Positions 1 through 7,879 of a DNA stretch of 34,332 nucleotides are shown here, in pieces. Source of the stretch: Candidatus Bathyarchaeota archaeon (GTDB taxonomy: Archaea > Thermoproteota > Bathyarchaeia > TCS64); the NCBI GenBank assembly GCA_030739585.1, contig JASLYX010000010.1, positions 1 to 34,332 of the forward strand, given 5' to 3'. The translations under genes and the position numbers were made by a program. Every line of letters starts with the position of its first letter. Position 1 is the stretch's first letter. The notes under the pieces were generated by a model. It was not told the origin of the DNA and made no database searches. It saw only the letters and a list, made by a program, of their open reading frames with translations.

Positions 1-73
1 GTCTGAAGAGCGGGATATCAGGGTAATCAATGGTATGGGGAACGTAGTCAGGCCAATTCTTAGGAATATCCAT
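1..73 (-). CDS. AMP-forming acyl-CoA ligase, N-terminus only (partial)
   Basis: Only the first 24 codons lie in the window; the gene runs off the left edge. From the ATG at 71-73 the reading begins MDIPKNWPDYVP and continues through an IDYPDIPLF stretch. A short W-x-x-Y-x-P lead followed by an I-D-Y-P-x-I-P-L motif is typical of the N-terminus of archaeal fatty-acid/acyl-CoA synthetases, which activate carboxylic acids with ATP and CoA. A T/A-rich promoter-like stretch lies about 30-40 nt upstream. The divergent thiolase remnant next door fits an acyl-CoA metabolism locus. With so few residues, the family call is an inference. Confidence 0.5.
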   Translation of the reverse strand, partial: MDIPKNWPDYVPHTIDYPDIPLFR

Positions 74-220
74 ATAAAACGCTCACAGGTAAAATCTGCA
101 TGTAATTACTATAAAGATTAATCGCCGGGGACTAATCTGGATTGCTCCCAGGCTAATTCCTGCAACCTTCGTTGGAAGAGTTAGTATCATTCATGGACCC
201 GCTGAATGCAAGTTTCAATC

Positions 221-382
221 TTGAGGAAAGTGGCCGTTTTAGCTAGGGGAAAGTTCGGTGTAAGGAAGGACATAAACCTCTCCGGTCTCACTTTCAAGGC
301 GGCGAGATCTGCCCTCTATGACGGCTTAATTATCCTAAAGGGAATCGACTTCGTCTCTTTCGGGAACCTTTTTCAGAATTAA
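221..382 (+). pseudogene. Probable thiolase N-terminal remnant
   Basis: A 53-codon frame from TTG at 221 to TAA at 380-382 reads RKVAVLARGKFGVRKD, then a helix-like stretch with KAARSALYDG, then IDFVSFGN. Archaeal acetyl-CoA acetyltransferase (thiolase/SCP-x type) proteins start in this order: R-K-V-A-V-I-G-x-G-x-T-K-F-G, then an A-x-E-A-A-x-x-A-L segment, then I-D-x-V-x-x-G-N. Here the glycine-rich part is shortened and the frame stops where a full enzyme would continue for about 330 residues. It is therefore best read as a decayed 5' fragment. It is divergent to an acyl-CoA ligase start, a common thiolase neighbour. A short unrelated ORF is the alternative. Confidence 0.42.
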
Positions 383-502
383 AAGATCTCATACTGAAAT
401 CTACCACGCGTGTTTGTCAGCCCCTCATGATGTCCGATAATGTAATATTGGGACATCAGAGGGGCTACAACGTGCACGTCACAGTTTATTGGCTGGTCTT
501 TT

Positions 503-787
503 ATGCTGTAGCACAGTGATTTATCTGAGTTGAAGCTTTCCCCTGAGTATAACCTAGCTGTGCTGCATCCTGGACTAGCCAAGGAATGGCACCCAACCAG
601 AAACGGGAATTTGACACCAGAGCAGGTTACTCCAAGAAACAACAGGAAGGTCTGGTGGAGGTGCAGTCGAGGGCATGAATGGGATGCAAAGATACAAAGC
701 AGGACACGTGGAACTGGTTGTCCCACTGATACAGGGAACGCAGGCAACGCAGAAAATAAAAAAAATCTTGCGCGCGATTGTTACTAG
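503..787 (+). pseudogene. Broken DUF4379 zinc-ribbon gene, paralogue of 2032-2580
   Basis: This is a degenerate copy of the gene at 2032-2580. Homology starts upstream of the open frame: the paralogue reads ATG-CTG-CAG-CAC where this copy has ATG-CTG-TAG-CAC (503-514), a C-to-T nonsense change at 509. Downstream it retains a K-E-W-H-P-T segment, a V-W-W-x-C-x-x-G-H-E-W motif and R-T-R-G-T-G-C-P, the zinc-ribbon (DUF4379-like) signature. The last motif, CPYC in the intact copy, is CPTD here, so one zinc-binding Cys is lost. Only one ribbon unit remains, against two in the paralogue. A rescue start at TTG 530 would give 85 residues, but the damaged metal site argues against function. Confidence 0.6.
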
Positions 788-883
788 TAAATCTGGGTGG
801 GAATCCCTCTCCCCGCACTTTGAATCATTTCTAGTTGTGTAAATGAATTTGGTCTCTTTCACCGCTACAAGGGCATGGTGGTC

Positions 884-1819
884 TTATGTCCTGTAGATCC
901 GATTTGCGTTCTCCCAGTACAGTTTTTTGAGGACTTGGTGGGGTAAATCGAGGCCATTGATGAAAGTTCCTCCGATGTCTTTTGTATCTGCATCGGAGAA
1001 AGGCAGCGGGGTGTCCCGTTCGCTTGTCTCCCAGAGGACTCTCTGCGCTACGTATCTGCCAGAGTAATAGTTCCGGGCACTCCTTTCGGAGGTAAGGTCG
1101 GTCCCAAAGAGGACCCTTTCCGGGTATCTTATCATGAACTCCCGGGCCTTCTCCGTGTCCTTGCTCAGCTCTCTTGCCATCCATCTCGAGGATGCTGTGT
1201 CCACCACGAAATTAGGGTACTCATCCATCCACCGGGCCAACTCAGGCAAGCGATGTATCTCTGGTTGCGCGCCGAAATGGGGGATCTGGAATATCAAGCC
1301 AGGGTGCCGGGAGACAACCTCTTCCATCTGTCTCAGATGTTCCTCTTTGGTACCATACCTCTCCACATCCTGATATTTTGATGCGTAATAGGTGTCAGGG
1401 TCCCCCATGTGGATGATGAAGGGTATTCCGTCTTCCTCAAGGGCATGGAAGATGGGGGATAGTTTGGGGTGGTCGATCCTGAAATCCCTTGGGACACCCT
1501 CGCGATAGTCGCGCCATCGTGGGCCGAACCATACCTTGGCGACGGAGTAACCCTGCTCTCGCATATCTGATATCTCGTTAAGGACAGGCTCCACGTTGTA
1601 TCGGGCTATATTGTTAAGGGAGAGGTACTTTGCATAGATGAACCTACGGGGATACAACTTCTTGGCAGCTTGGAATCCTTCCTCGTTGTGGACGATCCCG
1701 ATCTGGGTTGAGACCCCGAATTCGTCTTCGAGTGCAATCATTGTGGTAATGTTGTCGATGGTCCCGATATGGGTGTGGGCGTCGAAGATAGGGCCGGTGT
1801 ATCTCCATTTGTACGTCAA
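884..1819 (-). CDS. Amidohydrolase-2 family metal-dependent hydrolase
   Basis: A 311-residue TIM-barrel amidohydrolase of the amidohydrolase-2 (ACMSD/TatD-like) type. The first barrel strand carries the metal-binding H-x-H (IFDAHTH, H15/H17). A conserved His follows at about 137 (FIIHMGDP), another at 181 (IPHFG), and the catalytic Asp at 241 (LFGTDL). All ligands expected for a mononuclear or binuclear metal centre are present. The length is normal. Substrate cannot be told from sequence; relatives decarboxylate aromatic acids or hydrolyse cyclic amides and lactones. No signal peptide is visible, so it is probably cytoplasmic. The start is TTG at 1819, supported by a TATA-like CCCATATAAC about 22 nt upstream, implying a leaderless mRNA. 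It stands alone between the two zinc-ribbon copies. Confidence 0.85.
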   Translation of the reverse strand: MTYKWRYTGPIFDAHTHIGTIDNITTMIALEDEFGVSTQIGIVHNEEGFQAAKKLYPRRFIYAKYLSLNNIARYNVEPVLNEISDMREQGYSVAKVWFGPRWRDYREGVPRDFRIDHPKLSPIFHALEEDGIPFIIHMGDPDTYYASKYQDVERYGTKEEHLRQMEEVVSRHPGLIFQIPHFGAQPEIHRLPELARWMDEYPNFVVDTASSRWMARELSKDTEKAREFMIRYPERVLFGTDLTSERSARNYYSGRYVAQRVLWETSERDTPLPFSDADTKDIGGTFINGLDLPHQVLKKLYWENANRIYRT

Positions 1820-1836
1820 TCTGCAACACGTTATGG

Positions 1837-1846
1837 GTTATATGGG
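1837..1846 (-). promoter_or_regulatory. TATA-like box of the amidohydrolase gene
   Basis: On the minus strand the sequence is CCCATATAAC, centred about 22 nt before the TTG start at 1819. This is close to archaeal TATA-to-TSS spacing and suggests leaderless transcription. Confidence 0.35.
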
Positions 1847-2031
1847 CATTCAAAAACAGTTCCTTGCCAGGGTATCCGTGGTATAGACATCTCTCATCGA
1901 TTAGGTTTCCAGGGGTTCGAATGGGATAATGGTTATAGAGAAAAATTACATGATCACACTATCAGTATTGGAAAATTAAAGTCATTCTGAAAGGAAAATA
2001 TTCAAAGAAATTCCTTTCTACACCTGATGTT

Positions 2032-2580
2032 GTGAACAAGGTACATTTCATAACTAACAAGACCAAACGCGCGCTTAGCGAGTCTTTTATGCTGCAGCAC
2101 CTTAATTTATCTGAGTTGAAGATTTCCGCAAATCATAACCTAGCTGTAAAAAACCCTGAGCTGACCAAGGAGTGGCACCCGACTATGAACGGGAATTTGA
2201 CGCCATATCAGATTACTCCAGGAAGCCGCAGGAAGGTCTGGTGGATGTGCAGTCGAGAGCATGAATGGGAAGCTACTCTAGCTAACAGGACAAGTGGAAC
2301 TGGTTGCCCATACTGCGCCAATGAGAAACGAGGCGGAATACTTAGGAAAGCAGTGTTGAAACGAAGTGGAAGCTTGGAAGACAAATATCCTGAATTGGCA
2401 GAGGAGTGGCACCCGACTATGAACGGGAATTTGACGCCATATCAGATTACTCCAGGAAGCCGCAGGAAGGTCTGGTGGATGTGCAGTCGAGAGCATGAAT
2501 GGGAAGCTACTCTAGCAAGCAGAACTAGAGGAACTGGTTGTCCATATTGCAACAGGAAAAGCAGACGATGCAGAAACTAA
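2032..2580 (+). CDS. Two-repeat DUF4379 zinc-ribbon protein
   Basis: 182 residues from GTG at 2032, containing two tandem zinc-ribbon units (DUF4379-like). Each has L-A-x-x-x-P-E-L, E-W-H-P-T, V-W-W-M-C-x-x-E-H-E-W and a terminal T-G-C-P-Y-C. Each unit supplies a C-x-x-x-H and a C-P-x-C, a plausible zinc site. Unit 1 spans about residues 37-98 and unit 2 about 117-175. The two units share a 115-nt identical DNA block (2168-2282 and 2402-2516), showing recent duplication or gene conversion. Proteins with these ribbons are often linked to nucleases or mobile DNA, but no such domain is present here, so function is unknown. The first 35 residues match nothing I recognise. The broken paralogue is at 503-787. 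Confidence 0.8.
   Translation: MNKVHFITNKTKRALSESFMLQHLNLSELKISANHNLAVKNPELTKEWHPTMNGNLTPYQITPGSRRKVWWMCSREHEWEATLANRTSGTGCPYCANEKRGGILRKAVLKRSGSLEDKYPELAEEWHPTMNGNLTPYQITPGSRRKVWWMCSREHEWEATLASRTRGTGCPYCNRKSRRCRN
2168..2282 (+). repeat. 115-nt direct repeat, copy A (zinc-ribbon unit 1)
   Basis: Identical, base for base by eye, to 2402-2516, offset 234 nt. It encodes the core of the first zinc-ribbon unit. Confidence 0.9.
2402..2516 (+). repeat. 115-nt direct repeat, copy B (zinc-ribbon unit 2)
   Basis: Identical to 2168-2282. The flanking codons of the two units differ, so the identity is confined to the core, as expected from gene conversion or a recent internal duplication. Confidence 0.9.
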
Positions 2581-2913
2581 AAATCCTTGCGCGAACTTCA
2601 GGAACATCAAGAGTTATTCCCTTTACTGTTGGAATGTACTTTGAATTTTATATCCTAAGCCTATTTTCAGCCCTGGTGTGCCCTACTTTTCTGGACGTTG
2701 GTTAAGGGTATACTCGGACATTAGAAGGCGCGCGCGAAGAATTCAGGGGACTAATTTTAAACCAACATATACTCTTCTCAATAACCTTAAAAACGATAAG
2801 AAAAAAGAGCCACTGCGAACGCGTTTGGGCTTTTACCATTTTACTATTTCTAGGAGATCGCGTGTGCTAATTTAGAGATTTGTTACAACAATAAATATTG
2901 AAATTCACTGCTC
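2581..2913. other. Intergenic region without recognisable gene
   Basis: AT-rich stretch between the zinc-ribbon gene and the convergent MFS gene. The first 50 or so bases resemble the 3' flank of the broken zinc-ribbon copy (shared CTTGCGCG and ACTTTGAAT words), so the ancestral duplication included non-coding flank. The short open frame at 2678-2875 is rich in Arg and Lys and has no family features. Confidence 0.5.
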
Positions 2914-4104
2914 TCATTCTTTAGAGCCATGTTTTACCTCTCTCGAGAAAACAATGAATACCAGCAGAGACCCAAGAAGAATAGGTGGACAGATCAGCAG
3001 CAGGGTCCGATGAGAGAGAAAGGTGCTGCTGAACCCGGCTAGGAGAGACCCCAGAGCTGATCCGAGGTCGTACATGGACATAAATAGGACCAGGGAGAGT
3101 GGCCTATCCACGTCTAGGACGCTGTCTCCTACCAACGCCATTGAAGGCGCCATCCTCATCCCCCAGGACACCCCGAAAAGAGACATCACAACCACTAAGG
3201 GCCAGAAACTCTCCACGGTTCCCAACAATAAATACACCACCACCACCAAAGCAATGGCAAAGATGAAAGGCTTCCTTCGACCAATCCTATCAGAGAGCCT
3301 CCCCGCCGGTATCCGAAGCATTACATTGGTCACTCCCCTGAAAGTGAACAGGAGCGCAATCGCAGAGGGCGTGAAACCCAAGCTCCCCGCGGCATAGACC
3401 GGGTAGATTGTGGAGAAGATCCCTATAGAGAGAGAATACGCGATCCTTGCTACAGAGAGGGCGGCAAAGTTTTTCACCTTGAATATCCTTCTGATGCTCC
3501 CTTCCCCCATTCCCCTATATCCCCTCTTTTGCCTCTCTCCAGTCTGCTCCGGCTTGATTACCACGAGGAAAAGGAGGAGCGTCACTACAGGGATCACAGT
3601 CGCGAACAAAAACAGCTGACGTAGCCCGATTACCGTCGTCAGGAGGCTGCTGATGAGGGGACCCACGAACATCGCGGCCCCAATGGATGTGAAGAAGAGG
3701 CCCAAAACATCCCCTCTGGTACTAGCTGTGGAATGATCCAATACCAGCTCTATAACAACGGGGCTGAAGGCCGCCCAGGAGAACGCCCCCAGGGTGACAA
3801 GGGGATAGAACCAGACGGGGTCCCGGACGAAAGCGAAGAGACCTGTGGACACCAGCATTAGGATAAGGGTGAATAGCATCATCCGCCATCTCCCTAGTCT
3901 GTGTGACAAAGAGCTGGAAGGAACCCGCGTGAAAATGGAGACTACATCTGGAATTGCCATTAGCAACCCTATCTGGACTGGATTCGCTCCTACCCTTCCG
4001 AAATAGAGGGGGCGCAGATCCCTAGTCACGGAGGACCCCAGGAGAGACATAAATGAGAGGAAGACGAAGCTCAATAACACCCATGAGTATCTGCTCGACT
4101 TCAT
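2914..4104 (-). CDS. Major facilitator superfamily transporter
   Basis: About 396 residues with 12 predicted membrane helices. The cytoplasmic loop between helices 2 and 3 has S-H-R-L-G-R-W-R, and the equivalent loop in the second half has the MFS motif A form G-R-L-S-D-R-I-G-R-R-K. A basic, hydrophilic central loop (KPEQTGERQKRGYRG) separates the two six-helix halves. It is an inner-membrane secondary transporter; substrate unknown, drug-efflux or metabolite export being the usual guess. The longest frame starts at TTG 4125, but ATG 4104 is preferred because a TATA-like TAGATTTAAG lies about 30 nt upstream and the first helix begins soon after. It is divergent from the tetrapyrrole operon and shows no functional link to it. 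Confidence 0.9.
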   Translation of the reverse strand: MKSSRYSWVLLSFVFLSFMSLLGSSVTRDLRPLYFGRVGANPVQIGLLMAIPDVVSIFTRVPSSSLSHRLGRWRMMLFTLILMLVSTGLFAFVRDPVWFYPLVTLGAFSWAAFSPVVIELVLDHSTASTRGDVLGLFFTSIGAAMFVGPLISSLLTTVIGLRQLFLFATVIPVVTLLLFLVVIKPEQTGERQKRGYRGMGEGSIRRIFKVKNFAALSVARIAYSLSIGIFSTIYPVYAAGSLGFTPSAIALLFTFRGVTNVMLRIPAGRLSDRIGRRKPFIFAIALVVVVYLLLGTVESFWPLVVVMSLFGVSWGMRMAPSMALVGDSVLDVDRPLSLVLFMSMYDLGSALGSLLAGFSSTFLSHRTLLLICPPILLGSLLVFIVFSREVKHGSKE

Positions 4105-4554
4105 CCTGATGGGGGTCGATTCCAAGGTTTCTTAAATCTATCTGAATACGATCATCATGGTCTTTTGCATCAAACCTTTAATCTTTCATATGTCCCGATG
4201 AATCTTGGGTGTCATCTACAGCCTGTAATGTCTCTAATTACATATCATCAAATAATGATTAACTATGATATGCATACTATAGAAATCGCCAATATTTTCA
4301 ATATGCTATGAAGGTTATTGCAGATACGTTCCATTGATCCAACTTAATTTTTTCAAAGGTCTGGATTAAGGCCTAAATCGAATTTTTAAGCTCTCTTAGG
4401 CCGAATCAGGGACGCTATCCTCGAAAGACCGCCACGAGACTTTTGCCATATGCCTCAACCCTGCACAAGGTGCGTGCTCTATATACTGTAATCCCCCTAA
4501 GCTTAGAATATCTAGTAACCATGCATTAGATGAGGAATAAAGGAGGAAACTACA
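4105..4554. other. Divergent promoter region between MFS gene and tetrapyrrole operon
   Basis: No gene is visible. On the minus strand TAGATTTAAG (4131-4140) is a TATA candidate for the MFS gene. On the plus strand an AATTTTTAAG stretch near 4380-4390 is a TATA candidate for the tetrapyrrole operon, which would give a leader of about 140 nt. Imperfect inverted words (AGGCCTAAATCGAA and TTAGGCCGAAT) flank that box. No riboswitch consensus is recognised. Confidence 0.4.
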
Positions 4555-5235
4555 CTGCTAATCGATCTAAGAATCAAGGGAGAATCTGTTGTTGTCTTTG
4601 GTGGAGGCAAAATTGCGGAGAGAAAGGTTAGGCGACTCCTCGAGCATGGTGCTTGTATCAAGGTTATAAGCCAAGGATTTACAGATGATCTCCGTGACCT
4701 TGGGATAAACGATCAGATAGAACTCGTTGAGGTCGATCTTGAAGCTTCAAACGTTATATCCACAAATATATCTAGGGCTGCAATAGTCATCGCCGCTACG
4801 GATTCCCCGGAGATCAATAAGTTGGTCTCGCAATCAGCCAGAGAAAACAACGTCATAGTCAATGCTGTGGATAAGCCCAATCTGTGTGATTTCTATTTTC
4901 CTGCCGTCGCCCGTAGAGGGAGCATTAGGGTTGGGGTCTGCACTGATGGGCGAAGCCCTCTTATGTCTAAGCTGATCAAGGAACACATCCAGGTACATAT
5001 CACGGAAAAGGATGTCTTAGGTGTCGATCTTCAAGACTACTCCCGGAATATTGCAAAAATGAAGATACCAGGCCAAGGTAACAGGCGCGATGCTTTATAC
5101 AAAGTAGCCAAAGACCCCTATGTCCAGAGTTCCTTGGCCAAGGGAAATCTTCCGGAGGCTAAAGTTAGAGCTATGGAGGTTTTAGAAGCGTTTCAGGAGT
5201 CTGCTGGAACGCTCAGCGAATCAAAAGGAGAGTGA
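4555..5235 (+). CDS. Precorrin-2 dehydrogenase / sirohydrochlorin synthase (CysG N-domain/Met8p family)
   Basis: Oxidises precorrin-2 to sirohydrochlorin with NAD+, feeding siroheme, alternative haem or cobalamin synthesis. The N-terminus has the Rossmann motif V-V-V-F-G-G-G-K-I-A-E-R-K. Further on are I-V-I-A-A-T-D, the family motif N-A-V-D-K-P-N-L-C-D-F-Y-F-P-A (catalytic Asp) and S-P-L-M-S-K-L. Length is 226 residues, normal for the family. No ATG, GTG or TTG occurs in frame between the stop at 4531-4533 and the Rossmann motif. CTG at 4555 follows AGGAGG (4541-4546) by 8 nt and is the best start. The next standard codon, TTG at 4822, would delete the whole NAD site. First gene of the operon; its stop overlaps the hemB start. 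Confidence 0.88.
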   Translation: MLIDLRIKGESVVVFGGGKIAERKVRRLLEHGACIKVISQGFTDDLRDLGINDQIELVEVDLEASNVISTNISRAAIVIAATDSPEINKLVSQSARENNVIVNAVDKPNLCDFYFPAVARRGSIRVGVCTDGRSPLMSKLIKEHIQVHITEKDVLGVDLQDYSRNIAKMKIPGQGNRRDALYKVAKDPYVQSSLAKGNLPEAKVRAMEVLEAFQESAGTLSESKGE

Positions 5236-6221
5236 TTGAATTAACATTTCCTACCGTTAGAATGCGTAGGCTACGGAGAACCGCTAAGATAAGGTCCATG
5301 GTTACGGAGACCTCTCTTTCACCAGAAGACCTAATATACCCCTTGATTGTGAAGGAATCCCTATCAAGCAAAGAGCCCATAGGTAAGATGCCCGGACAAT
5401 ATCAGCATCCTCTCCAGAATATTGTTGAGGAAGCTGAGACAGCGGTATCTCTAGGGGTACCGGCGGTCATTCTCTTTGGGATCCCTAAAAACAAGGATGA
5501 AATAGCTTCCCAGGCCTACGCAAAGGAGGGTATCATTCAGCTCGCCACAAGCGCAATAAAGTCTCGCCTTGGGGATGACCTCACGGTAATCACTGACGTT
5601 TGCCTCTGTGAGTATATGAGCCACGGCCACTGCGGTATCGTGGAGAATGAGGCTATAATTAACGACAAAAGTCTCCTACTGCTACGCGAGACCGCTGTAA
5701 GCCATGCTGAGGCCGGTGCTGACATGGTAGCCCCCTCTAGCATGATGGACGGTCAAGTTGGAGCCATAAGAGAGGCTCTGGATGCCTATGGCCACAGCAA
5801 AGTACCTATCATGGCCTACTCGGCTAAGATGGCCTCAAACTTTTATGCTCCTTTTAGGGAAGCAGCTGAGTCGGCTCCCAGCTTTGGGAACAGGGGCGCC
5901 TACCAGATGGACTTTTCTAACTCGGATGAGGCTCTACGGGAGGTTGAGCTCGATGTAGCCGAGGGAGCTGATATTATAATGGTGAAGCCGGCTCTTGCAT
6001 ATCTCGATGTCATCCTAAGGATCAAGGATGCATACAGAATGCCTATTGCCGCGTACAATGTGAGTGGTGAATATTCGATGGTTAAAGCTGCTGCTCAGAA
6101 CGGCTGGATAAATGAGATTGCACTCACTCTGGAAATCCTCACCGCTATTAAGAGGGCTGGGGCCGATATGATCCTCACCTATTCGGCGAAAGAAGTTTCA
6201 AGGTGGCTTGCTAACGAATGA
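5232..6221 (+). CDS. hemB: Delta-aminolevulinic acid dehydratase (porphobilinogen synthase)
   Basis: Condenses two 5-aminolevulinates to porphobilinogen. 329 residues, normal length. The Schiff-base lysines are K199 (Y-S-A-K-M-A-S) and K252 (I-M-V-K-P-A-L). The metal loop D-V-C-L-C-E-Y-M-S-H-G-H-C-G carries C124, C126 and C134, so this is the zinc-dependent, cysteine-rich type rather than the magnesium type. The N-terminus has the family's F-P-x-x-R-M-R-R-L-R. The start is GTG 5232, overlapping the upstream stop by 4 nt. AGGAG lies only 1 nt before it, so translation is probably coupled, or begins a codon or more downstream. It overlaps hemC by 4 nt (ATGA). Confidence 0.97.
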   Translation: MIELTFPTVRMRRLRRTAKIRSMVTETSLSPEDLIYPLIVKESLSSKEPIGKMPGQYQHPLQNIVEEAETAVSLGVPAVILFGIPKNKDEIASQAYAKEGIIQLATSAIKSRLGDDLTVITDVCLCEYMSHGHCGIVENEAIINDKSLLLLRETAVSHAEAGADMVAPSSMMDGQVGAIREALDAYGHSKVPIMAYSAKMASNFYAPFREAAESAPSFGNRGAYQMDFSNSDEALREVELDVAEGADIIMVKPALAYLDVILRIKDAYRMPIAAYNVSGEYSMVKAAAQNGWINEIALTLEILTAIKRAGADMILTYSAKEVSRWLANE

Positions 6222-7129
6222 TGTTGAAGGTGAGCACCCGAGGTAGCAGGCTCGCCCTCATTCAAGTGGAGATCGTGGCGACAGAGCTGCGGAGACACTT
6301 TCCATCCGCCACGTTGGAGGCCCAGATAGTCAAAACAGCGGGAGACCTCAACAGAGACAAGCCCATTATGGAATTGGGTCAGAAAGGGGTCTTTACGAAG
6401 GCAGTGGACGAACTCCTCTTTAAAGGCGAGGCTGATATTTCCATCCATAGCATGAAAGACCTCCCCCTAGAGCTTCCGCAGGGTCTCACTATCGCTGCGG
6501 TTCCTAAGCGGAATAGCCCCTATGAGGCCTTGATCTCAGTCGGGCACGGAGGTTTAGATAATCTTCCAACTGGAGCCATCGTAGGGACTAGCAGCCCTAG
6601 AAGGATGGCCCAGCTCAAATACCTCAGAGACGATTTAGATATCCGTCCCATTAGGGGCAACGTTGACACCAGAATCAACAAGCTTGAGGCGGGCCATTAC
6701 GACGCCCTCATCCTCGCTGAGGCAGGCCTCCTCAGGTTGAATAGACAAGACACCATCAAGGAACGCCTCTCCCTCCAGGATTTTACGCCCCCGGCGGGTC
6801 AGGGGGCTCTTGCTATAGTCGTTCGAGAGGACGATCTGGAGACCATCCAGGTCCTAGAGGTCATTACACATTTCCCTTCTTGTGCAGCGGTCGAAGCCGA
6901 GAGATCATTCATGGAGACTATAGGAGGAGGTTGTAGTACCCCTATAGGAGTCATGGTACAGCTGGCAAGGGAGATGACGCTATATGCCTCAGTTCTTTCT
7001 CCCGACGGGAAAGAAAGATACCACTTCACTAAGTCAGGTGAAACATCCGATCCGAGGGCCTTTGGGAAAAGCGCTGCTCAAGAGGCCATGGCGCAAGGAG
7101 CTTCAAAGATAGTAGACAGGTGGAATTAG
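6218..7129 (+). CDS. hemC: Porphobilinogen deaminase (hydroxymethylbilane synthase)
   Basis: Polymerises four porphobilinogens to hydroxymethylbilane. 303 residues. Visible features: S-T-R-G-S-R-L-A-L near the N-terminus, the catalytic-Asp motif H-S-M-K-D-L-P (D81), G-T-S-S-P-R-R-M-A-Q, R-G-N-V-D-T-R, P-P-A-G-Q-G-A-L-A, and the cofactor cysteine in G-G-G-C-S-T-P-I-G (C239), to which the dipyrromethane attaches. ATG 6218 overlaps the hemB stop; ATG 6221 or TTG 6224 are alternative starts a codon or two in. The gene ends in TAG at 7127-7129. The next gene, cobA, continues in the same frame immediately after this stop with no ordinary start codon. Confidence 0.97.
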   Translation: MMLKVSTRGSRLALIQVEIVATELRRHFPSATLEAQIVKTAGDLNRDKPIMELGQKGVFTKAVDELLFKGEADISIHSMKDLPLELPQGLTIAAVPKRNSPYEALISVGHGGLDNLPTGAIVGTSSPRRMAQLKYLRDDLDIRPIRGNVDTRINKLEAGHYDALILAEAGLLRLNRQDTIKERLSLQDFTPPAGQGALAIVVREDDLETIQVLEVITHFPSCAAVEAERSFMETIGGGCSTPIGVMVQLAREMTLYASVLSPDGKERYHFTKSGETSDPRAFGKSAAQEAMAQGASKIVDRWN

Positions 7130-7132
7130 CAC

Positions 7133-7879
7133 ACGGTTAATAAAGTCTACATTGTCGGAGCAGGTCCGGGGGACCCTGAACTCATTACAGTCAAGGCTGC
7201 GCGCCTCATTAAGGACGCAGATGTAATCCTTTACGACCGCCTAATAAGCAATGATACCCTCAACCTTGCCAAAGACGTATGCGAACTTATCTACGTTGGG
7301 AAGCATCCTGGCGAGCCCAGTATCTCCCAGGAGAGGATCAACAAGATTCTGGTTGAAAAGGCCAAGGAGGGCGGGAGCGTCGTAAGGCTCAAGGGAGGAG
7401 ACCCCTTCATCTTCGGCAGGGGAGGTGAGGAGGCCCAGTTCCTCAGCGGGGAGGGTATACCCTATGAGATCGTCCCCGGCATCACTTCAGCCATTTCCGT
7501 TCCTGCTTACGCAGGGATACCCCTCACCCAAAGACACATCTCCTCTAGCGTCGCGTTCATCACAGGCCATGAGGCTTCCACCAAGACAGAGGAGACTATT
7601 GATTGGGAGAAGATATCTCAATCCGTGGACACCCTCGTTGTAATGATGGGGGTCCGGAACCTGAGAGGCATCGTACAGAGACTCCTTAGCGGAGGTAAGG
7701 ACCCAGAGACCCCTGTTGCCCTTATTGAAAAAGGGACAATGGCGGATCAACGGACCATCACAGGAACCCTCGGGACCATTGAGGCTAAGGCCAGGGCAGA
7801 GGACATCAAGGCACCTGCAATCACCATAATCGGCCGAGTTGTCGAGCTCAGAGAGGAGATCCGTTGGGTTGAAGACTGA
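7133..7879 (+). CDS. cobA: Uroporphyrinogen-III C-methyltransferase (SUMT)
   Basis: Uses two S-adenosylmethionines to convert uroporphyrinogen III to precorrin-2, the substrate of the first gene in this operon. The frame gives about 248 residues with all SUMT motifs: V-Y-I-V-G-A-G-P-G-D-P-E-L-I-T, L-Y-D-R-L-I-S, R-L-K-G-G-D-P-F-I-F-G-R-G-G-E-E, the P-G-I-T-S-A segment, and L-T-Q-R. The ORF after the hemC stop reads CAC ACG GTT AAT AAA GTC TAC and has no ATG, GTG or TTG before the SAM loop. ACG 7133 sits 9 nt after AGGTGG (7118-7123) and is the best near-cognate start; GTT 7136 is the alternative. A caller limited to standard codons would miss most of this gene. Its stop overlaps the hemD start. 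Confidence 0.9.
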   Translation, partial: TVNKVYIVGAGPGDPELITVKAARLIKDADVILYDRLISNDTLNLAKDVCELIYVGKHPGEPSISQERINKILVEKAKEGGSVVRLKGGDPFIFGRGGEEAQFLSGEGIPYEIVPGITSAISVPAYAGIPLTQRHISSSVAFITGHEASTKTEETIDWEKISQSVDTLVVMMGVRNLRGIVQRLLSGGKDPETPVALIEKGTMADQRTITGTLGTIEAKARAEDIKAPAITIIGRVVELREEIRWVED

